Source of the DNA: Candidatus Thiodiazotropha sp.
GTDB taxonomy: Bacteria; Pseudomonadota; Gammaproteobacteria; Chromatiales; Chromatiaceae
Reading direction: 5' to 3'
Assembly (NCBI GenBank): GCA_023838465.1
Contig: JAIVEQ010000004.1
Location: 99,379 to 149,176, forward strand
DNA length: 49,798 bases
The translations under genes were made by a program, and so were the position numbers. Shown here one piece after another: positions 9,502 to 19,192 of this stretch; position 1 is the first letter of the stretch; every line of letters begins with the position of its first letter. The notes below the pieces were generated by a model. That model was not told the DNA's origin. It was given only the letters and a program-made list of their open reading frames with translations, and did no database searches.

Positions 9502-10293
9502 CTAACGCCAATTAGACATAACCCAACTAACACCTTCAATCACTCTCTCTGGCTCCTCCTTATGGACATAATGACCTGCACGCTTTGCAATCAGGTGCTG
9601 ACTCCGTTCGCTTAGCTCGGACAGCCCAACCTGCATTTCTTGCCACAATGTCTGCCAGGCATCTGATTCCTGACCCTGGTGCGGTGTCCTGCTGACAACT
9701 ACAAGCAGTGTATCACCCATCGTTACAGGCATCTTGGCTTGTTGTGCGTCATCATATTCATGTTTGACGTGGGATGGCAGTAGTGCATACATGACCGAAG
9801 GCAGCTTACACTTGGATAGTCCTTGTTCAAGGCAGGCTTGAGTTAATAGTGGATGACGGGTTTCTACCAGCACCACACCAGCCACTTCCTCGGGAAAGCG
9901 CTCAATATAATTGAGCATATAGATACCTCCCAGTGAGTGCCCGACTAAAATATAGGGCGGAGAATTCCCCGAACGCTTCAATAGCTGACGAAGATCGTCG
10001 ACGATCTGTTCAGCAGTGCGTGGTCTGGATGTTGCGCTGCTGGGTGCATAACCTGGTCGACTATAGGCAAACACTTTTGTGATTGATGACAGCTCTTCAA
10101 AGATCCCATCCCAACTCCCCATTCCGTCACCCAAACCCGCTTCGAGAACAATCGTCAATGGTCCCTCACCAAGGGTGGCATAGGTAACTCTCTCATTGTC
10201 AATCTTCACGGTTTTGCTATGACGTAACGTCGTGCATGAAGTCACCAGGAAGCAGCAAACCAATAGTGAAAACATATTTTTCAATTTTTGCAT
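9502..10293 (-). CDS. alpha/beta hydrolase, predicted lipoprotein
   Basis: A 263-residue alpha/beta hydrolase with a lipoprotein signal (FSLLVCCFLVTSC, lipobox cysteine about residue 20). The oxyanion region is EAGLGDGMGSW, the nucleophile elbow is VGHSLGGIYML, and a C-terminal AGHYVHKEEPE supplies the likely catalytic histidine. The longer frame up to 10401 adds 36 residues with no signal character, so the internal ATG preceded by AAGG is preferred. It is the last gene of the ABC/two-component cluster, about 120 bases after the permease, and may act on an envelope substrate. Confidence 0.78.
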   Translation of the reverse strand: MQKLKNMFSLLVCCFLVTSCTTLRHSKTVKIDNERVTYATLGEGPLTIVLEAGLGDGMGSWDGIFEELSSITKVFAYSRPGYAPSSATSRPRTAEQIVDDLRQLLKRSGNSPPYILVGHSLGGIYMLNYIERFPEEVAGVVLVETRHPLLTQACLEQGLSKCKLPSVMYALLPSHVKHEYDDAQQAKMPVTMGDTLLVVVSRTPHQGQESDAWQTLWQEMQVGLSELSERSQHLIAKRAGHYVHKEEPERVIEGVSWVMSNWR

Positions 10294-10380
10294 TTTTTCA
10301 GCCTTAAAAAATGAATCGTTAACTCTATAACCACTCACCAAAAAGCAAGTGAACAAATAAGCCGTGCGCAAAGCGCACAC

Positions 10381-10411
10381 ATTCAATTCAAAATTCACCA
10401 CTCAAAATTTA
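10381..10411. repeat. AT-rich dispersed repeat fragment
   Basis: A run of AATTCAAAATTCACCACTCA type directly beyond the permease stop. It resembles the arms of the inverted repeat at 36733-36859. It may be part of a small mobile repeat. Confidence 0.4.
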
Positions 10412-11656
10412 CTATTCACGTCTCAAAGCCTCCACCGGCAGAAACGCAGCAGCCCGACGTGCCGGATAGTAACCGGACGCCAACCCCACCAGTACGGAAA
10501 CCGTTAACCCAGTTAGGATGCCGCTTGGGGTAGGTATGAGTGGAAATCCGGTCACCAGATCCAATAAGCCACCCAGCAACAGACCAACAAACAGACCGGC
10601 GATACCACCTATCACACTGATCAGCACTGCTTCTGCCAAAAATTGAAATAGAATATGACGACGGTTTGCACCTATTGCCATTCTCACCCCGATCTCCCGG
10701 ATACGTTCTACAACCGCTGTACTCATTATTCCCGCCACACCGATCCCACCCACCAATAGGGAGGTGGATGCAGCCACCACTCCCATGGCGGTGATACCAC
10801 CCAATATGCGATCCACTGTCTTCAAATAGGAAGCAAGTGTTACTTGTGTATATTGATAGGCGCCACGATAGCGTCGTTCCAGCACCTGTTTGAGTTGTGC
10901 GGCTGCTCGCTCTGCCTGATTCAGTGATACGGCTTCTGCCTGTAGATAACTGATCTCCTGGTTACCGTTGATCTGTTGCACCAAGGTATAGGGCAACAGG
11001 ATGCGATTGTTGGCATCCTCGCCACCCTCCGAACCAATACTGGCAAGCAGATCCCTGCTTTTATATTGCAACACACCGATGACCCTGTACTTACGACCTG
11101 CGATACGAAAATGACGGCCTAGTGGGTTTCCCGTTTGTGGAAACAGATCTTTACTGACGGTTTCCCCGACCAGGACCACCGGACGACGACTGTAGATATC
11201 CTCTTGCCTGAAACCGCGCCCAAGTTTCAAACGATCGTTATTGATGGCTAGATAGCTTGCGTTTACCCCTTTGATTTCTGCATTGCTGTAGCGATTACCC
11301 CATTGAATAATGGGATCGTTTTCCACCAACGATACCGGGCTGAATCGATGTACCGCCGGACAGCATTCGCCACTCAGTATGGCCAGATCCTGTTCCACCA
11401 GCCCCGATCCCTGACGTACCCGCCGATTGGGATCTTTGTCGGCATAGTCTCGAAACACCCATACCGAGCGTAGCCCGAAGGTCTCCAGCTCTTTAATCAC
11501 AAACGCCTTGCCGCCGCTACTGACGGCACTCACTGTCATCACCGCTGCAATCCCGATGGCGATACCGACCACACTCAACAGGGATCTCAACCGGTTATCC
11601 CTGAGCGCCAAAAAAGCCTCACCCAGTAACTCGATATAGATATGTAAACTGTTCAC
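10412..11656 (-). CDS. MacB-like ABC transporter permease
   Basis: A 414-residue permease of the FtsX/MacB family: one N-terminal membrane helix (LRSLLSVVGIAIGIAAVMTV), a periplasmic MacB-type domain of roughly 200 residues, and three C-terminal helices including ERIREIGVRMAIGANRRHIL, the family's coupling segment. It overlaps the ATPase gene by four bases. With the ATPase and the HlyD-like adaptor it should form a tripartite mechanotransmission pump that exports a periplasmic substrate (peptide, macrolide or lipid). The substrate is unknown. Confidence 0.92.
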   Translation of the reverse strand: MNSLHIYIELLGEAFLALRDNRLRSLLSVVGIAIGIAAVMTVSAVSSGGKAFVIKELETFGLRSVWVFRDYADKDPNRRVRQGSGLVEQDLAILSGECCPAVHRFSPVSLVENDPIIQWGNRYSNAEIKGVNASYLAINNDRLKLGRGFRQEDIYSRRPVVLVGETVSKDLFPQTGNPLGRHFRIAGRKYRVIGVLQYKSRDLLASIGSEGGEDANNRILLPYTLVQQINGNQEISYLQAEAVSLNQAERAAAQLKQVLERRYRGAYQYTQVTLASYLKTVDRILGGITAMGVVAASTSLLVGGIGVAGIMSTAVVERIREIGVRMAIGANRRHILFQFLAEAVLISVIGGIAGLFVGLLLGGLLDLVTGFPLIPTPSGILTGLTVSVLVGLASGYYPARRAAAFLPVEALRRE

Positions 11657-12315
11657 GACACTACCGCGCCATCACTTAATATCACTACCCGATCCGCCCT
11701 CTCGCCAATGGCGGGATCATGGGTCACCATCACTAAAGTGTGTCCCTCGTCATGCAACTCTCTGAACAGGGTCATGACCTGGGAACTGTTATGGCTGTCC
11801 AGTGCACCTGTCGGCTCATCTGCGATCAGCAATCGGGGTTGATTGACCAGGGCACGGGCGATTGCCACCCGTTGCTGCTGACCGCCGGAGAGTTGACTGG
11901 GCAGGTGTGCCGACCGATCTGTCACACCGACACGTTGCAAGGCGCTTCTTGCACGGCTGTTGCGTGCCGACCGGGTCATCCCCTGATAGAGCAGAGGCAG
12001 TGCCACATTGTCCAGAGCGCTCCGGGTAGGGATAAGATTGAAGGATTGGAAAACAAATCCGATATATCGAGCCCGTAACCGGGCCAGATGATGGGGAATA
12101 CCAGGGTCCACAGTCTGCCCATCCAGCTGGTAGTGACCACGATCCGCGATATCAAGACAGCCAATAATATTCAGCAGTGTACTTTTGCCCGAACCGGAAG
12201 GTCCCATAATGGCAATGAACTCACCTTCAGAAACAGCCAGATCGATATCGTGAATGACCACTAACTCAATACCTGATCGCCAATACGACTTGTAGAGTCC
12301 CTCGATCTGGATCAT
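11653..12315 (-). CDS. ABC transporter ATP-binding protein, MacB/LolD type
   Basis: A 220-residue ABC ATPase. It shows Walker A GPSGSGKST (about residues 39-47), Q-loop FQSFNLIPTRSA, signature LSGGQQQRVAIARALV, Walker B LLIADEPTGALD and switch histidine MVTHD. These are the features of LolD/MacB-type ATPases. Its ends overlap the genes on both sides by four bases, so expression is tightly coupled with the permease and adaptor. Confidence 0.95.
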   Translation of the reverse strand: MIQIEGLYKSYWRSGIELVVIHDIDLAVSEGEFIAIMGPSGSGKSTLLNIIGCLDIADRGHYQLDGQTVDPGIPHHLARLRARYIGFVFQSFNLIPTRSALDNVALPLLYQGMTRSARNSRARSALQRVGVTDRSAHLPSQLSGGQQQRVAIARALVNQPRLLIADEPTGALDSHNSSQVMTLFRELHDEGHTLVMVTHDPAIGERADRVVILSDGAVVS

Positions 12316-13388
12316 GGCGTTTCTCCTTCCGTCACCAGCGCACCGGCTTCAAGGATATCGCCGTCCAGGCGAACCACTTTGACACCCTCAGAGAAACTGC
12401 TGATCAGTTCCACATGGGTGTCTCCCTCCAATCCGATTTCAATCGGTCGGTAGTGCAGCTGGCCCGACTCGATGAGTGCTACTTCAAAGCCCTCATCGCT
12501 TTCACGTAGTGCAGCAAAAGGTAGTTTCAATATGTTGTGACGATGATCCACAAGGATCTCTAAATCCAGTTGCTGTCCTAACAGCAGGGGTGGAGGTGTT
12601 TCACCCAGACCGAGGCGCACGCGAAAGGTGTTGAGTCGTTTATCCTTCTCACGTTCCACACTGGGACCTATCCAGCTGAGGGTCGATTGCCAGACCAGAC
12701 CGGGAAAGGCATCACAACGGATCGTCACCAGTTGACCCAGTTTCACCCGACCGCTGTCCACCGCATCCACATGGGCCTCGATCTCCCACTGGTCCAGGGC
12801 CACCAGGGAAAACAGTTTGGTCCCGGCTTCGACCCACTGCCCTACTTCAGTCGACTTCCCCACCACAACTGCCGCAAAAGGGGCACGTACCTGTTGCCAC
12901 TCCTGAGCCACTTCAGCAAGATGCAGATCGGCCTTTGCCACTTGCCAGGCAGCTGTCGCCGCCTCCCAATTGAGTTTCGCCTCCTCCAGCTTCTCTTGTG
13001 AGACAGCACCCTTATCCGCCAGCTTCTTCAGTCGCTGATAGCGCAGCTGCTCTTCGCGACGCCGTACCGCCTCCTGCTGCATATAGGCTTCCGCCCGTTG
13101 CAGACGCGCAGCGGCCGCCCGATTATCCATGGAGGCAAGTACCTGAGTGGCCTCAACCCGCTCACCCATAGCTGTAGCGACACGATTCACTTGACCGTCC
13201 ACCAGCGCAGTCAGGGTTACACTGCGATCATTGATCACTTCACCGGTTACCCTGATCAACAGTTCCAGATCACCTCGTTCAACAGTGACTGTCTCAACCT
13301 GCTGAGCCTGATCCATATAGCGGACAAAGCCACCAACCAGGATCAGCAGGCCTACGGTCAGAATCGTCATACTAAAAAGCAGATTCAT
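12312..13388 (-). CDS. periplasmic adaptor (HlyD/membrane-fusion protein)
   Basis: A 358-residue protein with one N-terminal membrane anchor (MTILTVGLLILVGGFVRYMD). It has a lipoyl half-domain around VTVERGDLELLIRVTGEV, a coiled-coil hairpin of about 75 residues (around 95-170, with many Glu, Arg, Ala and Leu), a second lipoyl half (VRAPFAAVVVGKSTEVGQWV) and beta-barrel domains. It links the MacB-like permease to an outer-membrane channel. No TolC gene is present nearby; the adjacent MipA-like protein is not a TolC homologue. Confidence 0.9.
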   Translation of the reverse strand: MNLLFSMTILTVGLLILVGGFVRYMDQAQQVETVTVERGDLELLIRVTGEVINDRSVTLTALVDGQVNRVATAMGERVEATQVLASMDNRAAAARLQRAEAYMQQEAVRRREEQLRYQRLKKLADKGAVSQEKLEEAKLNWEAATAAWQVAKADLHLAEVAQEWQQVRAPFAAVVVGKSTEVGQWVEAGTKLFSLVALDQWEIEAHVDAVDSGRVKLGQLVTIRCDAFPGLVWQSTLSWIGPSVEREKDKRLNTFRVRLGLGETPPPLLLGQQLDLEILVDHRHNILKLPFAALRESDEGFEVALIESGQLHYRPIEIGLEGDTHVELISSFSEGVKVVRLDGDILEAGALVTEGETP

Positions 13389-13399
13389 CCAGGCCAGCC

Positions 13400-14206
13400 T
13401 CAGAAACGATACATCAGACCGAGATACCCCCCACCGACATTACGCTCATCGACAATGGGACTATCGCTGATGCCATCTCCGAGGCGTCCAATACCGACAC
13501 CGCCAATCAGATGAGTCTGCTGAGTAAACGCATATTCAACCTGCACACCGGCAAAGGGAGTAACTGTAGACTTACCCTCGTAGGCCGATCTGCTCGCAGT
13601 CACTTCGTCGCTTTGCACACCGAAGTAGTAATCGGTTAAATCACTGCTCTGCCAGCTAATGCCCACTTCAGGCCGCAGTGTCCAGTTGCCCTGGGTCATC
13701 GGATAGGCATAGCTGAATATCGCTTCCTGACCCTTGGAACGATTACTGACATCGGTCAACAATTGTGCATTCAACTCACCATAACCGGTATCCCATCTTG
13801 CATTGACCCCGGCATCGAAACCGGCTTTACGTTCATGTAATCCACGCAATTTGGAATTGTCATCGGGATCTAGCCCCATTGCACGGATCTTGCCAACCAG
13901 ATCGATATTGTAGTGATCGCCCTTGAAGACGCTGTAACCCAGCCCACCGAAATCGGCGTTGCCGTTAAAGAATGAGAGTCCGGGATTTCCCAGGTTGGCG
14001 TAAAACCTCTCTCCTTTGTAGGCCACAACCGGGAACAGAGCCGCAACCCCATCCTCACCCACGATGGGGCTGCGTCCACCCAGGACGTTAGCACCCACAC
14101 TCCATTCGCCTGCCGATGCGTTATCAGACACAGCGATCAGAACCGTGGCAAAAACCAGTACCGGCACAACAGCAGTGAAGGTTTGTTTATTAAGTCTAAA
14201 AGACAT
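13400..14206 (-). CDS. MipA/OmpV-family outer-membrane protein
   Basis: A 268-residue protein with a signal peptide (cleavage likely after DNASA) and an alternating beta-barrel pattern ending in an aromatic residue (GLMYRF), a signature for outer-membrane assembly. Segments such as GGRSPIVGEDGVAALFPVVA, LGYSVFKGDHY and PFAGVQVEYAFTQQ are those of MipA/OmpV scaffold proteins. It lies between the two-component genes and the export genes. In relatives this family is often controlled by a neighbouring two-component system, which fits. Confidence 0.88.
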   Translation of the reverse strand: MSFRLNKQTFTAVVPVLVFATVLIAVSDNASAGEWSVGANVLGGRSPIVGEDGVAALFPVVAYKGERFYANLGNPGLSFFNGNADFGGLGYSVFKGDHYNIDLVGKIRAMGLDPDDNSKLRGLHERKAGFDAGVNARWDTGYGELNAQLLTDVSNRSKGQEAIFSYAYPMTQGNWTLRPEVGISWQSSDLTDYYFGVQSDEVTASRSAYEGKSTVTPFAGVQVEYAFTQQTHLIGGVGIGRLGDGISDSPIVDERNVGGGYLGLMYRF

Positions 14207-14308
14207 GATGTCGTCTCCATTGTTTTAAGTGACAACATCAGGTTATAAAAGAATGTAACGACGGTCTGTGGCAGTCTTGTATGGGATTGTATCAGGCTGT
14301 AACAGGCC

Positions 14309-15907
14309 CTAATTTTGTGTAACAGGCCAGCAAATAACAAAGCGAGCGCCACCAAGTCTGGAGGTCTCCACCCATACCTTTCCATCATGCCAACGGGTGA
14401 TCTGATTGACGATAGCAAGCCCCAGGCCGACTCCCCCCGACTCCCGGTCACGGGCAGCATCCAGCCGGGCAAAGGGAGCAAAGATACGCTCCCGCTCCTC
14501 TTCTGGCACACCTGAACCATCATCCTCGACTACAATTCTGGCCTGCCCATCCTGGCAATCACCACTCAACAGCATCCGCTGTGAGGCATGGCGACGACCG
14601 TTGCGGATTAGATTTTTAACAGCACGCCCCATCAATCTGGAATCAAGGGTCACCTGTTTCGAAGCGTTTGCTGGCATGGGTTCAAACTCAACATTCACCG
14701 TCGATAACTCTTCCTCCAGCTCAATAAGCAGGGCACTCAACCAGTCACCCAGCGACACCGACTCCATCACCAGGTCAGGCCGTTCACGGTCAAGACGGGA
14801 GTAGCTGAGTGACTCGTTGACCAGCTCTTCCAGCTCCACGATATCCTTGCGCATGCCAGTGATATGCCGCTGCCTATCAGTATTGCTGAGTGGCTCCTCC
14901 AACATATCCACTCTGAAACGCAACCGGGCAATGGGCGTACGCAGCTCATGAGAGACGGCACCCGTCAGCTCCCGATGAGAATGGATCAAACGCTGCATGC
15001 GCTCTGCCATGGCATTGAAGGTATCGGCCAGAGAGCCTAATGCCGAACCTTTGCTGACGAGTAAGCGGGTATCCAGATCGCCGGTACCGAAATGACGGAC
15101 CCCATGATCGAATCGATTAAGATCACGCCAAACCGGGCGGACCCAGACATAGACAGCCAGGGCAATCAGCAATGCCAGTAATAGCAGAATGACTAGATTA
15201 AAGTAACGTAGGATCGGAGGAACCTCAAAAGGTCCTGCACGAAACACCTGATCAGAATCCCCCAGTCGCTTGAAATAGGTCTCCTTTCCCTCTTCCAGAC
15301 CCAGCACGATAATTTTACCCGCTTTAATTTCAACCAGTCGATCAGCTGGCAGTGCCGAATCATCAACAGAGAGCATTGCCAAAGGCATGTCAAACATCTG
15401 GCCCAAATCAGTCAGTGTCTCAGGCCAGGTCAATCTATCGCTCTGCAGAAAACGGGACTCGATCAGATAGACGATACCCTCAACCTGGTCGATCTCCTCC
15501 TGTTGTGGATCGGGACCCAGCACCATCATCAGATAACGGTCGGAATCGGGTACCCGTTTGAAAAACTGGGTCTGCTCCCCCTCCTCCTGAAATATCAGCA
15601 ACCCATCTCTAAGCCGTTGTTGTTCCGGATCTTCGATTTCCAGCCTATCCAGGTCATCTACGCCATACAGTGCAAGCCCATAGCGAAAATGGGGTTCCAA
15701 TTCATCGATCACCTCATTCCACTGGGACTGGGGACGTGCTGCCAGTTGATCTTCTACCAGGTGGTAAGCACCGATCAAGGCCCGTTCATAGTAGCGCTGG
15801 ATAGTGCCATGCAATGCCAATTCCGGCAGCCAGGTCAGACCTGCGATAAACAGTGCGCAGGTAAGAAATAATACGCCATACAGGGTGAGGTAGAGACGGG
15901 CCAACAA
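14309..15907 (-). CDS. sensor histidine kinase, RstB-like
   Basis: A 532-residue membrane kinase. It has an N-terminal helix (YLTLYGVLFLTCALFIAGLT), a periplasmic sensor domain, a second helix near residues 232-252 (VILLLLALLIALAVYVWVRP), a HAMP segment (FGTGDLDTRLLVSKGSALGSL), the H-box GAVSHELRTPIARLR, the N-box KNLIRNGRRHA, and the G boxes DDGSGVPEEERERIF and GGVGLGLAIV. It follows its regulator with three bases between the genes. The N-box residues and length place it near RstB. The signal is unknown. Confidence 0.93.
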   Translation of the reverse strand: MLARLYLTLYGVLFLTCALFIAGLTWLPELALHGTIQRYYERALIGAYHLVEDQLAARPQSQWNEVIDELEPHFRYGLALYGVDDLDRLEIEDPEQQRLRDGLLIFQEEGEQTQFFKRVPDSDRYLMMVLGPDPQQEEIDQVEGIVYLIESRFLQSDRLTWPETLTDLGQMFDMPLAMLSVDDSALPADRLVEIKAGKIIVLGLEEGKETYFKRLGDSDQVFRAGPFEVPPILRYFNLVILLLLALLIALAVYVWVRPVWRDLNRFDHGVRHFGTGDLDTRLLVSKGSALGSLADTFNAMAERMQRLIHSHRELTGAVSHELRTPIARLRFRVDMLEEPLSNTDRQRHITGMRKDIVELEELVNESLSYSRLDRERPDLVMESVSLGDWLSALLIELEEELSTVNVEFEPMPANASKQVTLDSRLMGRAVKNLIRNGRRHASQRMLLSGDCQDGQARIVVEDDGSGVPEEERERIFAPFARLDAARDRESGGVGLGLAIVNQITRWHDGKVWVETSRLGGARFVICWPVTQN

Positions 15908-15910
15908 TGA

Positions 15911-16687
15911 TTACTCCCAGGCATCAGGCACAAAAAGATAACCACGCCCACGCACGGTTTTAATTCGATAGGGGTGATTGGCATCATCACTGAGCTTACG
16001 TCGTAACCTTGAGATACCAATATCCACGGAACGATCCAGACCATCGTAGCCAAAACCACGCAGGCTTTTCAGCGCACTGTCACGCTCAACCACTTTTCCC
16101 GCCATACTGGCCAACAGCCAGAGCAGATCGAATTCACCGGTTGAGAGTTCAATCGCCTGATCGTTAAGAGACGCCGCTCGCGCACTGGCATCGATATGCA
16201 ACTGTCCGAAACTCAATTTATCTTCAGCGGCTTCCGACTGATTCGCATCCGTTGGGCGGTAACGGCGTAGCAGCGAACGGAGCCTGGCCAGCAGTACTCT
16301 CGGTTCAACCGGTTTAGTCAGATAGTCATCGGCACCCAATTCAAGGCCTACGATTTCATCCACATCCTCATCCCTGGCAGTAAACATCACGATCGGCCCC
16401 TGAAACTCCATGCGTAACTCTCTACATATCTCCAGTCCATCCCGTCCAGGCAGATTCAGATCAAGTACCAGAATATCGGGGTTTTGCTGACGCACACGAT
16501 CGGGGGCCGTATCGCCACGATGCTCGAGACTCACCACAAACTCATAGCGCTGCAAATATTCCTGTACCAGCTCCGCGAGCTGCACATCATCTTCCACCAG
16601 CAGGACCTGTGACGGTCCGGGATCGCTATTGACCTGCATTGGATTTGCGACTCCTGTTAACTCCATCTTTACATTAGCACTGTACAA
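15911..16687 (-). CDS. OmpR-family response regulator, RstA-like
   Basis: A 258-residue regulator. Its receiver domain begins VLLVEDDVQLAELVQEYL, with the phosphoacceptor aspartate in ILVLDLNLPGRDGLE and the conserved lysine in DDYLTKPVEPRVLLARLR. A winged-helix DNA-binding domain follows (ELSTGEFDLLWLLASMAGKV ... DIGISRLRRKLSDD ... KTVRGRGYLFV). It heads the minus-strand cluster with its kinase, mipA-like gene and ABC genes, so it probably controls them. The first 25 or so residues are poorly conserved and a later start is possible. Confidence 0.93.
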   Translation of the reverse strand: MYSANVKMELTGVANPMQVNSDPGPSQVLLVEDDVQLAELVQEYLQRYEFVVSLEHRGDTAPDRVRQQNPDILVLDLNLPGRDGLEICRELRMEFQGPIVMFTARDEDVDEIVGLELGADDYLTKPVEPRVLLARLRSLLRRYRPTDANQSEAAEDKLSFGQLHIDASARAASLNDQAIELSTGEFDLLWLLASMAGKVVERDSALKSLRGFGYDGLDRSVDIGISRLRRKLSDDANHPYRIKTVRGRGYLFVPDAWE

Positions 16688-16757
16688 GGTGTATGGCTGT
16701 GACGGTGCGTATTCGACTGTAACAGAGTGTAACCATCTGCGTTGATCAAATAGATTT

Positions 16758-16776
16758 GGTGGGGCAGGCCCCCACC
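16758..16776. repeat. REP-like palindrome GGTGGGGC...CCCCACC, copy 1
   Basis: A 19-bp near-palindrome (GGTGGGG, short loop, CCCCACC) upstream of the two-component genes. The same palindrome with a different loop occurs at 31907-31925 and 45194-45212. All three copies lie between genes. Confidence 0.6.
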
Positions 16777-16914
16777 AATCCCAACCGAATAAAGCCGCTG
16801 ACAGTCAAACTTCAGCTACTAAGCAATTGCCATTCGTATCTGACCTATACAGTCGTTTCATGCTATATACCCTCTAATTAATATCTAAATCCCCCTCGCA
16901 CAAAGAGAAGCGAT

Positions 16915-17925
16915 ATGGACCTCACAACCGAATACCTGGGCATGCAACTGAAGAACCCACTGGTGCCTTCTGCATCACCCTTATCCCGCAGCATCGATGA
17001 TGCCCGCCGCATGGAAGATGCCGGGGCGTCGGCCATTATCATGTACTCACTGTTCGAAGAGGCGGTTACTGCCGAAGAGGAGACCATGGTCCGGTTTCTA
17101 CACCATCAGGACACCGGGTTTGCTGAAGCAGATAGTTTTCTGCCCAATCACTACGACTTCTCCAATGGTCAGGAACGTTACCTGGAAAACCTGCAGGCGC
17201 TGAAACAAGCACTGGAGATTCCGGTCATCGCCAGTCTCAACGGCACCACACCGGGAGGCTGGATCACCCATGCCGAAGAGATGGAGCAGGCCGGTGCCGA
17301 TGCCCTGGAGTTGAATATCTACCAGGTTGCCGCCGATATCGAGATCAGCGGCAGCGAAATCGAACAGCGTTACATTGAACTGCTGACCCAGCTGAAACAG
17401 CAGGTATCGATACCGATCAACATGAAACTATCGCCCGCTTTCAGCTCAATGGCCAACATGGTGAAACTGCTGGAGATGGCCGGCGCCAGCGGGGTCTCTC
17501 TGTTCAACCGATTCTATCAACCCGATATCAATATCGATAACCTACGTCTGACCACCAACTTGCAGACTTCCACATCTGCCGAGGCGCTGCTGGCGATGCG
17601 CTGGATCGCAATTCTGCATGGCCGCACGAAGCTCTCCCTCGGTGCTACAGGCGGTGTACACAACCAGGATGATGCCATTAAATTACTGTTGGCTGGAGCC
17701 GATGTGGTCCACCTATGCAGCCTTTTGCTTGAGCAGGGTCCCCAGGCAATCGCATCCATCATCACAGGCATCGAAGCGTGGATGGAGGAGAAGGGATTCG
17801 AGACGGTCGAGGAGTTTCGTGGCCGGGTCAGCCAGATCAGTGTCACCGACCCGACAGAGTTCGAGCGGGTCAACTATGTCAATATTCTCGATAGTTTCAG
17901 CATCGGTCCTGGTGTACGTGGTTGA
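16915..17925 (+). CDS. dihydroorotate dehydrogenase-like FMN protein
   Basis: A 336-residue TIM-barrel protein related to class 1 dihydroorotate dehydrogenases. It has MDLTTEYLGMQLKNPLVPSA at the start, IASLNGTTPGGWI, NMKLSPAFSSM and a phosphate-binding end (LGATGGVHNQDDAIKLLLAGAD) that would hold FMN. This subfamily, annotated as DHODH-like, often occurs in genomes with pyruvate:ferredoxin oxidoreductase and is probably not the pyrimidine enzyme: the substrate-binding pattern is divergent. AAAGAGAAG precedes the ATG. It is monocistronic. Confidence 0.85.
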   Translation: MDLTTEYLGMQLKNPLVPSASPLSRSIDDARRMEDAGASAIIMYSLFEEAVTAEEETMVRFLHHQDTGFAEADSFLPNHYDFSNGQERYLENLQALKQALEIPVIASLNGTTPGGWITHAEEMEQAGADALELNIYQVAADIEISGSEIEQRYIELLTQLKQQVSIPINMKLSPAFSSMANMVKLLEMAGASGVSLFNRFYQPDINIDNLRLTTNLQTSTSAEALLAMRWIAILHGRTKLSLGATGGVHNQDDAIKLLLAGADVVHLCSLLLEQGPQAIASIITGIEAWMEEKGFETVEEFRGRVSQISVTDPTEFERVNYVNILDSFSIGPGVRG

Positions 17926-18224
17926 AGGCTTATATTCCTAGATTCCGCAGTTGACCGCTGATACCTGACGTAAGGGAATGATATGCCGGATCATGTATTG
18001 AATTTTTCCCGCACCCACTGGGTGAGTTGTGGAGCATTACATGAATAGGTAAAAAATCCATGTTCAACTACGGATTCTAGGATGATGGTTGTTGCAAACT
18101 CGATAACAAAAACGTGAGTAATGACCGATTCAGGTTAGCAGTAATGTCTCAGCCCTGACATAATCAGCGCTGATCCTGATAACCACCCCACTCATTCAAC
18201 AGCTAATGGAAAGACTGATCTCTC
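17926..18224. other. intergenic, no gene seen
   Basis: 299 bases between the DHODH-like gene and zapD. No open frame with coding character, no clear hairpin-plus-T terminator and no known RNA motif was recognised. Confidence 0.4.
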
Positions 18225-18992
18225 GTGACCGATCTGATTCACTTTGAGCATCCGTTGAACGAAAGGATTCGTACCTTTCTTCGACTTGAGCACCTTTTTC
18301 TGCAGGTGGATCATTTTCGTCCGCTGGCTGACAGCTGGAGTAACAGGGCAGCCATTCAGGGTCTCCTCAGCATGGTTACCATTTTTGGACGCTCTGATCT
18401 AAAGACAGAGATCCTTAAAGAACTGGAGCGTCATACCAGTAATCTGGAGCGGGTTCGCCAACAACCCGGTGTCAACATGGAGGCCCTGGGACAGGTGCTG
18501 GATGATCTGGAACAGGCCATCCATCAGGTCTACCGCATGGACGGGCAGATTGCCCGAAGATTGCGTAGCAACGAGTTTTTGACCGCTATCCTGCAACGTA
18601 GCAGCATCCCAGGCGGTGGCTGTAATTTCGATCTACCCCAGTACCACTACTGGCTCAATCAACCCTATGAGGTCCGCCAGGGTCAAATGAGTGAGTGGAT
18701 GCATGATCTGCATCCGGTACGTGAAGCGGTAGTATTGTTACTCAACCTGGTCCGCGGCAGCCACTTGCCTACCCAGGAAAAGGCCCACCAGGGCTTTTTC
18801 CAAAAAACCCTTGAGAGCTCCTCGCCCGCTCAGTTGATCCGGGTGGGACTGCCCAGAAGTTCCTCGATGTTTACTGAGATCAGCGGCAACAAACACCGCT
18901 TCAGCATACGCTTCCTTGAAGCAGTCGATAGCAGTAAAGCTGTCCAGACCTCACACGAGGTGGATTTTCAGCTCACTGCCTGTATTTTTTAA
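18225..18992 (+). CDS. zapD: cell division protein ZapD
   Basis: A 255-residue all-helical protein that cross-links FtsZ filaments at the division site. The N-terminus [20 protein letters not shown] matches ZapD (YacF), as do [12 protein letters not shown] and the final beta-rich segment. The start is GTG: an ATG 20 bases upstream is in another frame. It is followed six bases later by yacG, the standard proteobacterial zapD-yacG order; coaE and pilD are not in the window upstream. Confidence 0.95.
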   Translation: MTDLIHFEHPLNERIRTFLRLEHLFLQVDHFRPLADSWSNRAAIQGLLSMVTIFGRSDLKTEILKELERHTSNLERVRQQPGVNMEALGQVLDDLEQAIHQVYRMDGQIARRLRSNEFLTAILQRSSIPGGGCNFDLPQYHYWLNQPYEVRQGQMSEWMHDLHPVREAVVLLLNLVRGSHLPTQEKAHQGFFQKTLESSSPAQLIRVGLPRSSSMFTEISGNKHRFSIRFLEAVDSSKAVQTSHEVDFQLTACIF

Positions 18993-18997
18993 AAGTC

Positions 18998-19192
18998 ATG
19001 AATCCCGGCGATAAAAAAACAGCGGTCCCATGCCCGACATGTGGCAAACCGGTCATCCTGTCCGAGGCCTCCAAATGGCGACCCTTCTGCAGCGAGCGCT
19101 GCCGCCTCATCGATCTGGGGGACTGGCTGGATGAAAGCCACCGTATCTCCGAACCCCTGGATGACCATTCCGAAAAAGAGTATCCCGATTAA
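18998..19192 (+). CDS. yacG: DNA gyrase inhibitor YacG
   Basis: A 64-residue zinc protein. The cysteines are CPTCGK (residues 12-17) and [14 protein letters not shown], giving the CxxC...CxxxC zinc site and the RLIDLGxW motif that defines YacG. It binds GyrB and inhibits gyrase in E. coli. It follows zapD directly and converges with the next gene, overlapping its stop by four bases. Confidence 0.95.
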   Translation: MNPGDKKTAVPCPTCGKPVILSEASKWRPFCSERCRLIDLGDWLDESHRISEPLDDHSEKEYPD

